From positions 1 to 64,000 of the forward strand of contig CALXDC010000006.1 in assembly GCA_944386975.1 (NCBI GenBank): a stretch of DNA of 64,000 bases, written 5' to 3'. The notes under the pieces were generated by a model that saw only the letters and a list, made by a program, of their open reading frames with translations, did not search any database and was not told the origin of the DNA. The stretch is from an uncultured Oscillospiraceae bacterium (GTDB lineage Bacteria > Bacillota > Clostridia > Oscillospirales > Oscillospiraceae). Numbering within the stretch: position 1 is the stretch's first letter; the number at the start of each line of letters is the position of its first letter. Positions 53,415 to 60,872 of the stretch are shown here, piece after piece. A program made the position numbers and the translations under genes.

Positions 53415-54150
53415 CTCGGCTGCGGAGACCGGCGCTGTTTTGTCCCGCTGACGGGGACGGCGTCCTCTTTGCCGGTACCCGACGGTGTACTGTCTGGTGT
53501 TTTGCCTCCGGCGGGTGACTTTTTGAACGAGCAAAAAGTCACCAAAAACTCGCTTAGAACCAAGGTTCTAAGAACTCCTCTCGTTACCAAAACCGGGTAA
53601 TCAGGGAGACGTTTGGTCGTTGGCTTGTACGAGTGACGCCTGTTTGGGTCGTCTTCTGCTTGAAGCGCCGCGCTTTAAGCGCGCTCGTGCGGTGGGTGGA
53701 CGGTGGTCCTCTCTAAGCCTTCCCCCTTTGGGGGAAGGTGCCTCCGAAGGAGGCGGATGAGGGGAACCCAAAGGCAGGGACTTCTTTTTATCAATACATT
53801 ACACCGCGCGGTCCCTCATCCGTCACGGCTGCGCCGTGCCACCTTCCCCCAGCGGGGGAAGGCTTTCGATGGGGGAAATTGCAGAAGCTCCAACAGCCAC
53901 CAGGGGAGCGCGCTGAAGCGCGGAAACAGGGGAACTCCGACCCCCTTGCATCCGTCAGCCGCAAAAGCCACCAAAATAACGGGACAGACTTCCCATAATA
54001 GGCCGAAAGGAGTCCTTAGAACCTTGGTTCTAAGCTGATTTTTGCCTACTTTTGTTCAGCGACAAAAGTAGGCCGCCGGAGGCAAAGAAGGGTTCGAAAA
54101 CCCGTCGGGTACCGACAAAAAAGCCCAGGCCCCTCGTCAGAGGGCAAACC
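53415..54150. repeat. Composite intergenic repeat, copy 5 (arm A - inverted core - arm B)
   Basis: Lies between the small exporter gene and the recD2 operon. The left arm has GGTGACTTTTTG/CAAAAAGTCACC at 53514-53543 and TTAGAACC/GGTTCTAA at 53554-53571, then type A sequence. The core (about 53716-53865) is in the opposite orientation to that of copy 4. The right arm (type B, inverted) has 54016-54033 and 54044-54073 and ends with CCCTCGTCAGAGGG near 54133. I see no supported gene inside. Confidence 0.85.
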
Positions 54151-54214
54151 GGCCCGAGGCGGCGGTCGCCTCACCAATCCCTCCCCCCTGCATAGGATGA
54201 GGCGAGGTGAGACG

Positions 54215-54550
54215 ATGAAGCTCTTGCAGGACGGCGTAATCGCCATGCTGGCCGCTGTGGGCCTTGCCACCCTTCTGTGGCTGGCGGTCAGCCTGTTTCT
54301 CCGCCTGGGCAGGCGGACCACCATCTGCCATGCCGTGGCCGTGATTCCCTCCCGGGGCGGGGCCAACGGTCTGGAACATACCATCCACGCCCTGGAACAG
54401 CTGCGCTGCGACGGCGGCGGCTTCTCCGCCATCGTCATCGCAGACTGCGGACTCAGCGAGGAGGGACGGAGAATGGCCGCCCTTCTGGCCCGCCAGGAGC
54501 GGGACATCTTTTTCTGTTCCCGGGAGGAGCTCCCCAACTTTTTACAGTGA
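54215..54550 (+). CDS. Small membrane-anchored protein upstream of recD2
   Basis: A 111-residue protein with one N-terminal transmembrane helix (about residues 8-30, VIAMLAAVGLATLLWLAVSLFLRL) and a cytoplasmic domain of alternating strands and helices (HAVAVIPSRGGANGLEHTIHALEQL; FSAIVIADCGLSEEGRRMAALLAR) resembling the start of a glycosyltransferase-like Rossmann fold, but much too short. ATG 54215 is preferred over ATG 54197 because GAGGTGAG lies just before it. It ends 13 bases before recD2. Function unknown. Confidence 0.75.
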   Translation: MKLLQDGVIAMLAAVGLATLLWLAVSLFLRLGRRTTICHAVAVIPSRGGANGLEHTIHALEQLRCDGGGFSAIVIADCGLSEEGRRMAALLARQERDIFFCSREELPNFLQ

Positions 54551-54563
54551 GAGGTACATCGCC

Positions 54564-56777
54564 ATGACCCAGCAGCAGGTAACCATAGACGGCACCATCC
54601 TCAGCACCATTTTTCAAAATGAGGAGAACGGCTATACCGTGCTGCGCCTGGTCACCGGCGATGGAGAAATTGTCACCGTGGTGGGCTGCATCCCCTGTGC
54701 CGCCCCCGGGGAGGACCTGATCCTCACCGGCTCCTGGATGGTCCACCCCCAGCACGGCGAGCAATTCAAGGCCGAGGAGGTGGAGCGGCACCTGCCCACC
54801 GAGGAGACGGAAATCCTCAACTACTTAGCCTCCGGCGTCATCCGCGGGGTGGGCCCCGCCACCGCCCAGCGGCTGGTGGACCGCTTTGGGGCCGACACCC
54901 TCCGGGTGCTGGAGGAGGAGCCGGACCGGCTCCGGGACGTCAAGGGCATCACCGCCAAAAAAGCTCAGGAGATTGTCACCGGCTTCCGGTACCAGACCGG
55001 CATGCGGCGGCTGCTGGAGTTTCTGGCCCGGTACGAGCTGCCCCTGGCCCTCGCCATGCGGCTCTACCGCCGCTACGGCATGGAGTCCATGGAGGCCCTG
55101 CGGGAGAATCCCTATCTCCTGGTGGACGACTTCTACGGCGTGGACTTCTCCGTCATGGACGCTATCGCCCTCTCCATGGGTTTTGACGGCGGCAGCCGCC
55201 GGAGGACTGAGGCCGCCGTTCTCTTCGAGCTGTCCCACAACACGGGCAACGGCCACGTCTTTCTCCCCCGGGAGAAGCTCATCGCCGCCACCGCCCAGCT
55301 GCTGGACCTGTCCCCCGCCGACGTGGAGGAGGCCCTGGACGGCCTCATTGCCCGGAAGAGCGTGGTCCAGGACCAGGTGGGGAAGGTGGAGGCCTGCTAC
55401 CTCTGGCGGCTTCATGAGGCGGAGGTCTATGTGGCGGACAAGCTGACCCTCATGCGGTCCTACCGGGCGGACGTGGGGAAAAACATCGGCCGGCTCATCG
55501 ACCGCATCCAGGCCCAGCAGGGCATCACCTACGCTCCCGCCCAGCGGCGGGTGGTGGAGCTGGCGGCCACCGAGGGCATGGTCCTCCTCACCGGCGGCCC
55601 CGGCACCGGCAAGACCACCTGCGTCCGGGCTCTGGTGGCCCTCTTCGACAGTCTGGGGCTGGACATGGCCCTTCTGGCCCCCACGGGCCGGGCGGCCCAG
55701 CGGCTCAGCGAGGTCACCGGACGGGAGGCCCAGACCATCCACCGCTGCCTCGGCATGGTGTACAACGAGCAGACCGGGGACCTGACCTTCTCCAAAAATG
55801 AGAAGGAGCCCCTGGAGGTCCACGCCGTCATTGTGGACGAGATGAGCATGGTGGATCTGCCCCTCATGCGCTCCCTGCTGGCGGCCCTCCGGCCCGACTG
55901 CCGCCTGGTGCTGGTGGGGGACCCGGACCAGCTGCCCTCGGTGGGGCCGGGAAATGTGTTCGGGGACCTGATCCGCAGCGAGGTGATCTCGGAGGTGCCT
56001 CTGACGGAGATCTTCCGCCAGGCCCGGCAGAGCGCCATCGTCCGCAACGCCCACGCCATCAACCTGGGACAGGCCCCCTGTCTCGACAACAACCAGGGAG
56101 ATTTCTTCTTTCTCTGTCGCCGGGACCCCCAGCGGCTGGTGGACACGGTGGTGGGACTGTGCAAGACCCGGCTGCCCGACAACATGGGTATGGAGCCGGG
56201 GCAGATTCAGGTCCTCTGCCCCACCCGGAAGGGCCCCTGGGGCACTGAGGCTTTGAACCGGGCCCTCCAGGCCGCCCTCAATCCCCCGGCTCCCGGCAAG
56301 GGGGAGCGGACCTTCGGGGACCTCACCTTCCGGGTGGGGGACCGGGTCATGCAGATCCGCAACGACTACGACGTACTGTGGGAACGGGAGGACGGCACCG
56401 CCGGCAGCGGCATTTTCAACGGCGACGTGGGCCGGATTCTGGAGGTGGACCCCAGCGGGGAACTGGTGACCATCCTCTTCGACGACCGGAAGGCCGTCTA
56501 CACCCTGGAGATGCTGGGGGAGCTGGACATGGCCTACGCCGTCACCGTCCACAAGGCCCAGGGCAGCGAGTACCGCTGCGTGGTGCTGGCGGTGATGCGC
56601 TGCGCCCCCTCCCTCATGGTCCGGGGGGTGCTGTACACCGCCATCACCCGGGCCAGGGAGCTGCTGGTGGCGGTGGGGGACGATTCCGCCGTCCGCCAGA
56701 TGGCCGCCAACGACCGCCAGCAGCGCCGCTACAGCGGCCTCAGGCGCCGGCTGAAGGCGGCGGGGGAGCGGGAATAA
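54564..56777 (+). CDS. recD2: RecD2-type ATP-dependent 5'-3' DNA helicase
   Basis: A 737-residue SF1B helicase. The N-terminal region contains an OB-like segment and helix-hairpin-helix motifs (IRGVGPATAQRLVDRFG; VKGITAKKAQEIV). Helicase motifs: I GGPGTGKTT (about 345), LAPTGRAAQRLSE, II VDEMSMVD, GDPDQLPSVGPGNVFGDL (III), and VTVHKAQGSEY (V) with LYTAITRAR (VI). RecD2 occurs in bacteria lacking RecBC partners and acts in replication-fork and recombinational repair. Length is normal. A promoter begins eight bases after its stop. Confidence 0.95.
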   Translation: MTQQQVTIDGTILSTIFQNEENGYTVLRLVTGDGEIVTVVGCIPCAAPGEDLILTGSWMVHPQHGEQFKAEEVERHLPTEETEILNYLASGVIRGVGPATAQRLVDRFGADTLRVLEEEPDRLRDVKGITAKKAQEIVTGFRYQTGMRRLLEFLARYELPLALAMRLYRRYGMESMEALRENPYLLVDDFYGVDFSVMDAIALSMGFDGGSRRRTEAAVLFELSHNTGNGHVFLPREKLIAATAQLLDLSPADVEEALDGLIARKSVVQDQVGKVEACYLWRLHEAEVYVADKLTLMRSYRADVGKNIGRLIDRIQAQQGITYAPAQRRVVELAATEGMVLLTGGPGTGKTTCVRALVALFDSLGLDMALLAPTGRAAQRLSEVTGREAQTIHRCLGMVYNEQTGDLTFSKNEKEPLEVHAVIVDEMSMVDLPLMRSLLAALRPDCRLVLVGDPDQLPSVGPGNVFGDLIRSEVISEVPLTEIFRQARQSAIVRNAHAINLGQAPCLDNNQGDFFFLCRRDPQRLVDTVVGLCKTRLPDNMGMEPGQIQVLCPTRKGPWGTEALNRALQAALNPPAPGKGERTFGDLTFRVGDRVMQIRNDYDVLWEREDGTAGSGIFNGDVGRILEVDPSGELVTILFDDRKAVYTLEMLGELDMAYAVTVHKAQGSEYRCVVLAVMRCAPSLMVRGVLYTAITRARELLVAVGDDSAVRQMAANDRQQRRYSGLRRRLKAAGERE

Positions 56778-56784
56778 GGCGCCC

Positions 56785-56813
56785 TTGTGTTTTCCCGAGG
56801 AATCCTCTATAAT
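56785..56813 (+). promoter_or_regulatory. Promoter firing into the hairpin array
   Basis: TTGTGT (56785-56790), 17-base spacer, TATAAT (56808-56813). Transcription would start near 56820, at the first hairpin of the array; no coding sequence follows for nearly 490 bases. Confidence 0.7.
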
Positions 56814-56819
56814 TAATGT

Positions 56820-56905
56820 CTGCTGAATAAACCGAACATCGGTTTATTCATGCGGCGGCAGCCGCGCAATTCCATAAAAACGGCTCCTTTGAGCCGTTTT
56901 TATGG
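56820..56905 (+). ncRNA. Candidate short RNA formed by the first stems of the array
   Basis: With the promoter at 56785-56813 and termination at the 19-bp terminator-like stem (56868-56909), an RNA of about 80-90 bases would contain an 11-bp hairpin, a short GC hairpin and the terminator. This is inferred from signals only. Confidence 0.35.
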
Positions 56906-57114
56906 AATTCAGCCATTGTTACAATGCGTATTTCCACTGGCGCGTTTCAACGCGCCAGTGGAATGTGCAAGGCTTTTGGACAAAATGATCCAAAAACCTT
57001 GCACCTGAACAAAGCCATTTGGCCTTGAAAGTCTTGACTTTCAAGGCTTGTGGTTTTGTTCCGTACGCATTATAATAAAACCACAATGGGGGCCGGCTGG
57101 AACCGCCGGCCCCC
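56824..57114. repeat. Array of eight consecutive inverted repeats between recD2 and rpe
   Basis: Successive stems: 56824-56850 (11 bp, TGAATAAACCG arm), 56852-56865 (5 bp), 56868-56909 (19 bp perfect, loop CTTT), 56932-56963 (15 bp, TTCCACTGGCGCGTT arm), 56965-57004 (15 bp with one mismatch), 57022-57047 (12 bp, GCCTTGAAAGTC arm), 57049-57085 (9 bp enclosing a promoter -10), and 57088-57114 (10 bp GGGGGCCGGC arm). CATTGT-T-ACAATG (56914-56926) is an extra small dyad. The 19-bp stem contains AAAAACGGCTC/GAGCCGTTTTT and could act as a bidirectional terminator. The stems are unrelated to each other in sequence and to the composite repeats elsewhere. Confidence 0.85.
57048..57076 (+). promoter_or_regulatory. 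Promoter of rpe-recR inside an inverted repeat
   Basis: TTGTGG (57048-57053), 17-base spacer, TATAAT (57071-57076). The left arm of the TGTGGTTTT/AAAACCACA dyad covers the -35 and the right arm covers the expected start site, so a dyad-binding protein or cruciform would block it. Confidence 0.65.
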
Positions 57115-57307
57115 TATATGAAGTGGCCGGCCCGGCAGGGCGGGCGCGGGGCGCGGGGCTGCGCGGGGACGTGTTCGCCCGCCGGCCGGGCCTCCTGCCA
57201 CGTACTGCATCCTATGCGGGGGACAGCCCCCCGGTGCTCCGCCCCCCAGGGCGGGGGAAGGGATGTCCCCACGCCCCGGACCGCCCTTTACCTGAAAGGA
57301 AGTGGCT
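57115..57307 (+). other. Very GC-rich structured leader of rpe
   Basis: The roughly 190-base 5' leader contains a long stem in which GGCCCGG and GGCGGGCG (from about 57132) pair with CGCCCGCC and CCGGGCC (about 57176-57193), then a CCGCCCCC/GGCGGGGG-type stem near 57240-57257. It matches no riboswitch class I recognise. The ribosome site AAAGGA precedes ATG 57308. Confidence 0.5.
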
Positions 57308-57961
57308 ATGATGATCAAAATTGCTCCCTCCATCCTCTCCGCCGATTTTGCCAATCTGGAGCGGGATATCCGCAAGGTGTCCGACGGCGGCGCCGACTAC
57401 CTCCATGTGGACGTGATGGACGGCAACTTCGTGCCCAACATCACCATCGGCGTACCGGTGGTCAAGTCCATCCGGGCCGCCACCGACATGGTGCTGGACG
57501 TGCACCTGATGATCGACCGGCCGGTACGGTATGTGGAGGCCTTCTGCAAGGCCGGGGCCGACATCGTCACCGTCCATGTGGAGGCGGACACAGAGGAAAA
57601 CACCCGGAAGGCCCTGGAGCTCATCCGCGGCTGCGGCAAGAAGGCCGGGGTGGTGGTGAAGCCCAAGACCCCCGCCGAGGCGGTGCTGCCCTTCCTGGAC
57701 CTGTGCAGCATGATTCTGGTGATGACTGTGGAGCCGGGCTTTGGCGGTCAGAGCTTCATGGCGGACATGATGCCCAAGCTCCGGACCATCCGGGGCTACA
57801 TCGACGAGAAAAACCCGGACTGTGAGCTGGAGGTGGACGGCGGCATTGCCCCCGGCACCTGCAAAACCGTCATCGAGAACGGGGCCAACGTGCTGGTGGC
57901 GGGCAGCGCCGTCTACGGCGCGGCGGATATCCCCGGCCGCATCCGGGAGCTGAGAGGTTGA
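57308..57961 (+). CDS. rpe: Ribulose-phosphate 3-epimerase
   Basis: A 217-residue TIM-barrel epimerase of the pentose phosphate pathway (ribulose-5-P to xylulose-5-P). Signatures: APSILSADFANL, HVDVMDGNFVPNITIG (metal His and catalytic Asp), DVHLMIDRP, MTVEPGFGGQSF, and EVDGGIAPGT (second catalytic Asp), AGSAVYG. Start ATG 57308, seven bases after AAAGGA. It is followed immediately by recR. The long structured leader and hairpin array upstream are unusual for this housekeeping gene. Confidence 0.96.
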   Translation: MMIKIAPSILSADFANLERDIRKVSDGGADYLHVDVMDGNFVPNITIGVPVVKSIRAATDMVLDVHLMIDRPVRYVEAFCKAGADIVTVHVEADTEENTRKALELIRGCGKKAGVVVKPKTPAEAVLPFLDLCSMILVMTVEPGFGGQSFMADMMPKLRTIRGYIDEKNPDCELEVDGGIAPGTCKTVIENGANVLVAGSAVYGAADIPGRIRELRG

Positions 57962-57964
57962 TCC

Positions 57965-58564
57965 ATGGAGTTTTTTCCCGCACCCCTTGAAAATTTGGTG
58001 GAGCAGTTCGCCCGCCTCCCCGGCATCGGGGGCAAGAGCGCCCAGCGGCTGGCCTTCTATGTGCTGAACCTGCCGGAGGAGGAGGCCCGGGCCTTTGCCG
58101 ACGCCATTCTGGCGGCCAAGGAGACGGTGACCTGCTGCCCCGTGTGCCAGAACCTCACCGCCGGGGGACTGTGCCCCATCTGCGCCTCCCCCCGCCGGGA
58201 CCACTCCGTCATCTGCGTGGTGGCGGACCCCCGGGACGTGGCGGCCATGGAGCGCGCCCGGGAGTATGACGGCCTCTACCACGTGCTCCATGGGGTCATC
58301 AGCCCCATGAACCACGTGGGCCCCGACGACCTTCACATCAAGTCTCTCCTGGACCGGGTGGCCCAGGGGGAGGTCCGGGAGGTCATCATGGCCACCAACC
58401 CGGACACGGAGGGGGAGGCCACGGCCATGTATCTGGCCCGGCTGCTGCGGCCCTTCGACGTGAAGGTGACCCGGCTGGCCTACGGCATCCCTGTGGGGGG
58501 CCACCTGGAGTTTGCCGACGACGCCACCCTCATGCGGGCCCTGGAGGGGCGGCGGGAGATCTGA
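57965..58564 (+). CDS. recR: Recombination protein RecR
   Basis: A 199-residue RecR of the RecFOR pathway. It contains the helix-hairpin-helix FARLPGIGGKSAQRLAFYVL, the four-Cys zinc finger CCPVCQNLTAGGLCPIC (residues about 57-73), and the Toprim domain ICVVADPRDVAAMER ... ATNPDTEGEATAMYLARLL, ending with the Walker-like YGIPVGGHLEFAD. It lies three bases after rpe and has a weak ribosome site, so it is probably translationally coupled to rpe. Confidence 0.96.
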   Translation: MEFFPAPLENLVEQFARLPGIGGKSAQRLAFYVLNLPEEEARAFADAILAAKETVTCCPVCQNLTAGGLCPICASPRRDHSVICVVADPRDVAAMERAREYDGLYHVLHGVISPMNHVGPDDLHIKSLLDRVAQGEVREVIMATNPDTEGEATAMYLARLLRPFDVKVTRLAYGIPVGGHLEFADDATLMRALEGRREI

Positions 58565-58590
58565 CGGCCCCGGAAGAAAACAGAGAAGAA

Positions 58591-58637
58591 CGGTCCCCCT
58601 GGGGCCCTCGAAAGAGGAATCCCAGGGGGACCGTTTT
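58591..58637. terminator. Bidirectional intrinsic terminator between recR and tatD
   Basis: CGGTCCCCCTGGG (58591-58603) pairs perfectly with CCCAGGGGGACCG (58621-58633), followed by TTTT on the plus strand and T-rich sequence on the minus strand. Confidence 0.85.
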
Positions 58638-58639
58638 CT

Positions 58640-59401
58640 TCAGATGCCGAAAAACCGGCGGCCGTTCTCCAGGGTGATCCGGGCCGTCTCCTCCACGGTG
58701 AGGCCCTTCAGCTCCGCCAGCTTCTCGCAGACGTGGAGCACATACCCCGAGTCGTTCCGCTTCCCCCGGTGGGGCGCCGGGGCCATGTAGGGGCTGTCCG
58801 TCTCGATCATCAAGTGGTCCATGGGCACCGCCAGGGCCGCCTCCACCGCCTTCCGGGCGTTCTTGTAGGTCAGCACCCCGGTGAAGGAGATCATCCACCC
58901 CAGATCCACCAGCTGCCGGGCCGTCTCCGCGCTGCCGGAGTAGCAGTGGAACACCCCCCGGACCTTGGGAAACTCCTTCACGATGGCGAGGCTGTCGCCG
59001 TGGGCCTCCCGGTCGTGGACGATCACCGGGAGATTCATCTCCTCCGCCAGAGCCATCTGCCGCCGGAACACCAGCTGCTGGAAGTCCCGGGGCGGGTTCT
59101 CCTCCCAGTAGTAGTCGAGACCGATCTCCCCGATGGCCACCACCTTGGGGTGGGCTGCCAGCTGCCGCAGCGCCTCCAGGTCGGCGTCGGTATAGGGGGC
59201 GCAGTTCTCCGGGTGATACCCCACGGCGGCGTAGAGGAAGGGGTATTGCTCCGAGAGGGCCACGGCGGCCCGGGAGGAGGGCAGGTCGCAGCCGGGGTTT
59301 ACCACCAGGGACACCCCCCGGCCGGGGAGGGAGGCCAGCACCGCCTCCCGGTCGGCGTCGAACTGCTCCGCGTCGTAGTGGGCATGGGTATCAAACAGCA
59401 T
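58640..59401 (-). CDS. tatD: TatD family metal-dependent hydrolase
   Basis: A 253-residue amidohydrolase-fold DNase-like protein. Metal ligands are seen in DTHAHYD at the N terminus, GEIGLDYYW (Glu), VIVHDREAH (His), HCYSGS (His) and IETDSPYMAP (Asp). Family members have 3'-5' exonuclease activity on DNA. Start at 59401 follows AAAGGAG. The convergent recR gene ends nearby; the MATE gene starts upstream on the same strand, 31 bases before it, so the two are probably one unit. Confidence 0.93.
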   Translation of the reverse strand: MLFDTHAHYDAEQFDADREAVLASLPGRGVSLVVNPGCDLPSSRAAVALSEQYPFLYAAVGYHPENCAPYTDADLEALRQLAAHPKVVAIGEIGLDYYWEENPPRDFQQLVFRRQMALAEEMNLPVIVHDREAHGDSLAIVKEFPKVRGVFHCYSGSAETARQLVDLGWMISFTGVLTYKNARKAVEAALAVPMDHLMIETDSPYMAPAPHRGKRNDSGYVLHVCEKLAELKGLTVEETARITLENGRRFFGI

Positions 59402-59432
59402 AGAACAAACTCCTTTTTTGGAATATGGCGGC

Positions 59433-60791
59433 TCACTCCGCCAGACTGCCCCGCCGCTTCCAGCGGCCGGAGAGGAAGTAGATCACCGTCACCGCCGCGC
59501 CGAAAATCCACCCCATACCAAAGCCGTAGTACATGTACCGCGGCCCGAAGAAATGGGCGAAGAGATAGACGCCGGGGATGCGGAAGAACACGTTGGACAG
59601 CATCACCACCGCCATGGGCACCACGCTCTCCCCGGCCCCCCGCATGATGTTGCACATGGTATACTGTATGGCAAAAAGGGGATAGAAGGGCAGGATGCAC
59701 TGGAGCATCAGGGCGGCCCCGTCGATGGCCCCCCGGCTGTCGGTGAAGAGTCCGGCGGCCAGGAACCGGGCGGGATAGAGCACCGCCATGATAATGGCGC
59801 ACCAGATGACGGCGTAGAGAAGGCTCAAAAACACCCCCCGGCGGACCCGGTCCTCCCGCTTGGCCCCCACGTTCTGGCCCACAAAGGCGGTGGCCGCCGT
59901 GGCCAGGGACTGGACCGGCAGAAAGCCGGTGTTGTCCAGCTTGTGGCCCACGTTGTACCCGGCGGCGTAGGAGGTACCGTACACGTTTACCTGGCTCATG
60001 ACGGCGATCATGCCGATGGACACGGTGGCCATCTGAAGCCCGGCAGGGAGGCCCACCCCCATGATCTTCCGCAGCAGCTCCCTGTCCAGCCGCATGCAGA
60101 AAGGGCGGATGGCAAACTCGGTGTAGAGGCGGTTGATGTAGAAGATGCCGAAGACCCAGGAGGCAAACTGGGAGACGATGGTGGCAATAGCCACCCCCTC
60201 CACCCCCATGTGGAACACCAGCACAGAGACCAGATCCAGCACAATGTTCATCACCGCCGAGATGGCCAGGAACAAAAGGGAGGCCCGGCTGTTGCCGAGA
60301 CCCTGAAGGATGCCGGCGTTGGTGTTGTAGCCAATGGTGCCGATGAGGCCGCCGCAGCAGATGAGGAGGTAGAGGCGGGTGTCGTCGATGGCGTCGGGCT
60401 GAACCCGCATGAGGGCCATCAGGGGCTCCACGATGAGGAGAGCCAGAGCGGTCAGCGGGACCACCGACAGCACGAAGAAGGTGTAGGTCGTATCCACCAC
60501 GTCCCGGACCTTGTGGAGCTTCCCCGCCCCGTAGTACTGGGCGATGACTACGGTGGTGCCGCTGCTCATGCCCATGAACAGGGAGGTGAACATGAACACC
60601 ACCGGAAAACCGATGCCCACCGCCGCCAGGGCGGCCTCGCTGACGTATTTCCCCACCACCCAGCTGTCCACCATGTTGTATAGCTGCTGGAGAAGGCTCC
60701 CCGCCAGAAGGGGCAGGGCAAACCCCAGCAGGTGGCCGGAGATGGGCCCCGTGGTCATGTCCCGCAGGGCGGTGCGCTTGCGCTCCATCAT
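59433..60791 (-). CDS. MATE-family efflux transporter
   Basis: A 452-residue protein with twelve predicted helices in two symmetrical halves, of the multidrug and toxin extrusion family. Characteristic loops: GFALPLLAGSLLQQLYNMVDSWVVGKYVSEAALAAVG at the N terminus, QYYGAGKLHKVRD, and VGQNVGAKREDRVRRG at the start of the second half. Such carriers export cationic drugs or metabolites in exchange for H+ or Na+. The start is set at ATG 60791, the first of two adjacent ATGs, with GAGGGA upstream; the open frame extends upstream through the promoter. Confidence 0.92.
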   Translation of the reverse strand: MMERKRTALRDMTTGPISGHLLGFALPLLAGSLLQQLYNMVDSWVVGKYVSEAALAAVGIGFPVVFMFTSLFMGMSSGTTVVIAQYYGAGKLHKVRDVVDTTYTFFVLSVVPLTALALLIVEPLMALMRVQPDAIDDTRLYLLICCGGLIGTIGYNTNAGILQGLGNSRASLLFLAISAVMNIVLDLVSVLVFHMGVEGVAIATIVSQFASWVFGIFYINRLYTEFAIRPFCMRLDRELLRKIMGVGLPAGLQMATVSIGMIAVMSQVNVYGTSYAAGYNVGHKLDNTGFLPVQSLATAATAFVGQNVGAKREDRVRRGVFLSLLYAVIWCAIIMAVLYPARFLAAGLFTDSRGAIDGAALMLQCILPFYPLFAIQYTMCNIMRGAGESVVPMAVVMLSNVFFRIPGVYLFAHFFGPRYMYYGFGMGWIFGAAVTVIYFLSGRWKRRGSLAE

Positions 60792-60825
60792 AGAATTCCC
60801 TCTTTTCTTCTCTTTCTTTCCTTCC

Positions 60826-60854
60826 ACAATACCGGGAATCCTGAAAAAAAGCAA
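60826..60854 (-). promoter_or_regulatory. Promoter of the MATE-tatD unit
   Basis: On the minus strand, TTGCTT (60854-60849) and TATTGT (60831-60826) are separated by 17 bases. It is back to back with the promoter of the microprotein gene. Confidence 0.6.
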
Positions 60855-60872
60855 GCCCCTCTTTCACAGTCG

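Noticed and set aside
10525..54150. CRISPR array or integron cassette array.
   Set aside because: The repeats are long, inverted, mosaic and kilobases apart; there are no regular short direct repeats with unique spacers, no cas genes and no integrase.
56824..57114. Integron attC sites or tRNA genes as an explanation of the hairpin array.
   Set aside because: The stems are perfect, with short loops and unrelated sequences; I see no attC R-box pattern, no integrase gene, and no cloverleaf with a T-loop.
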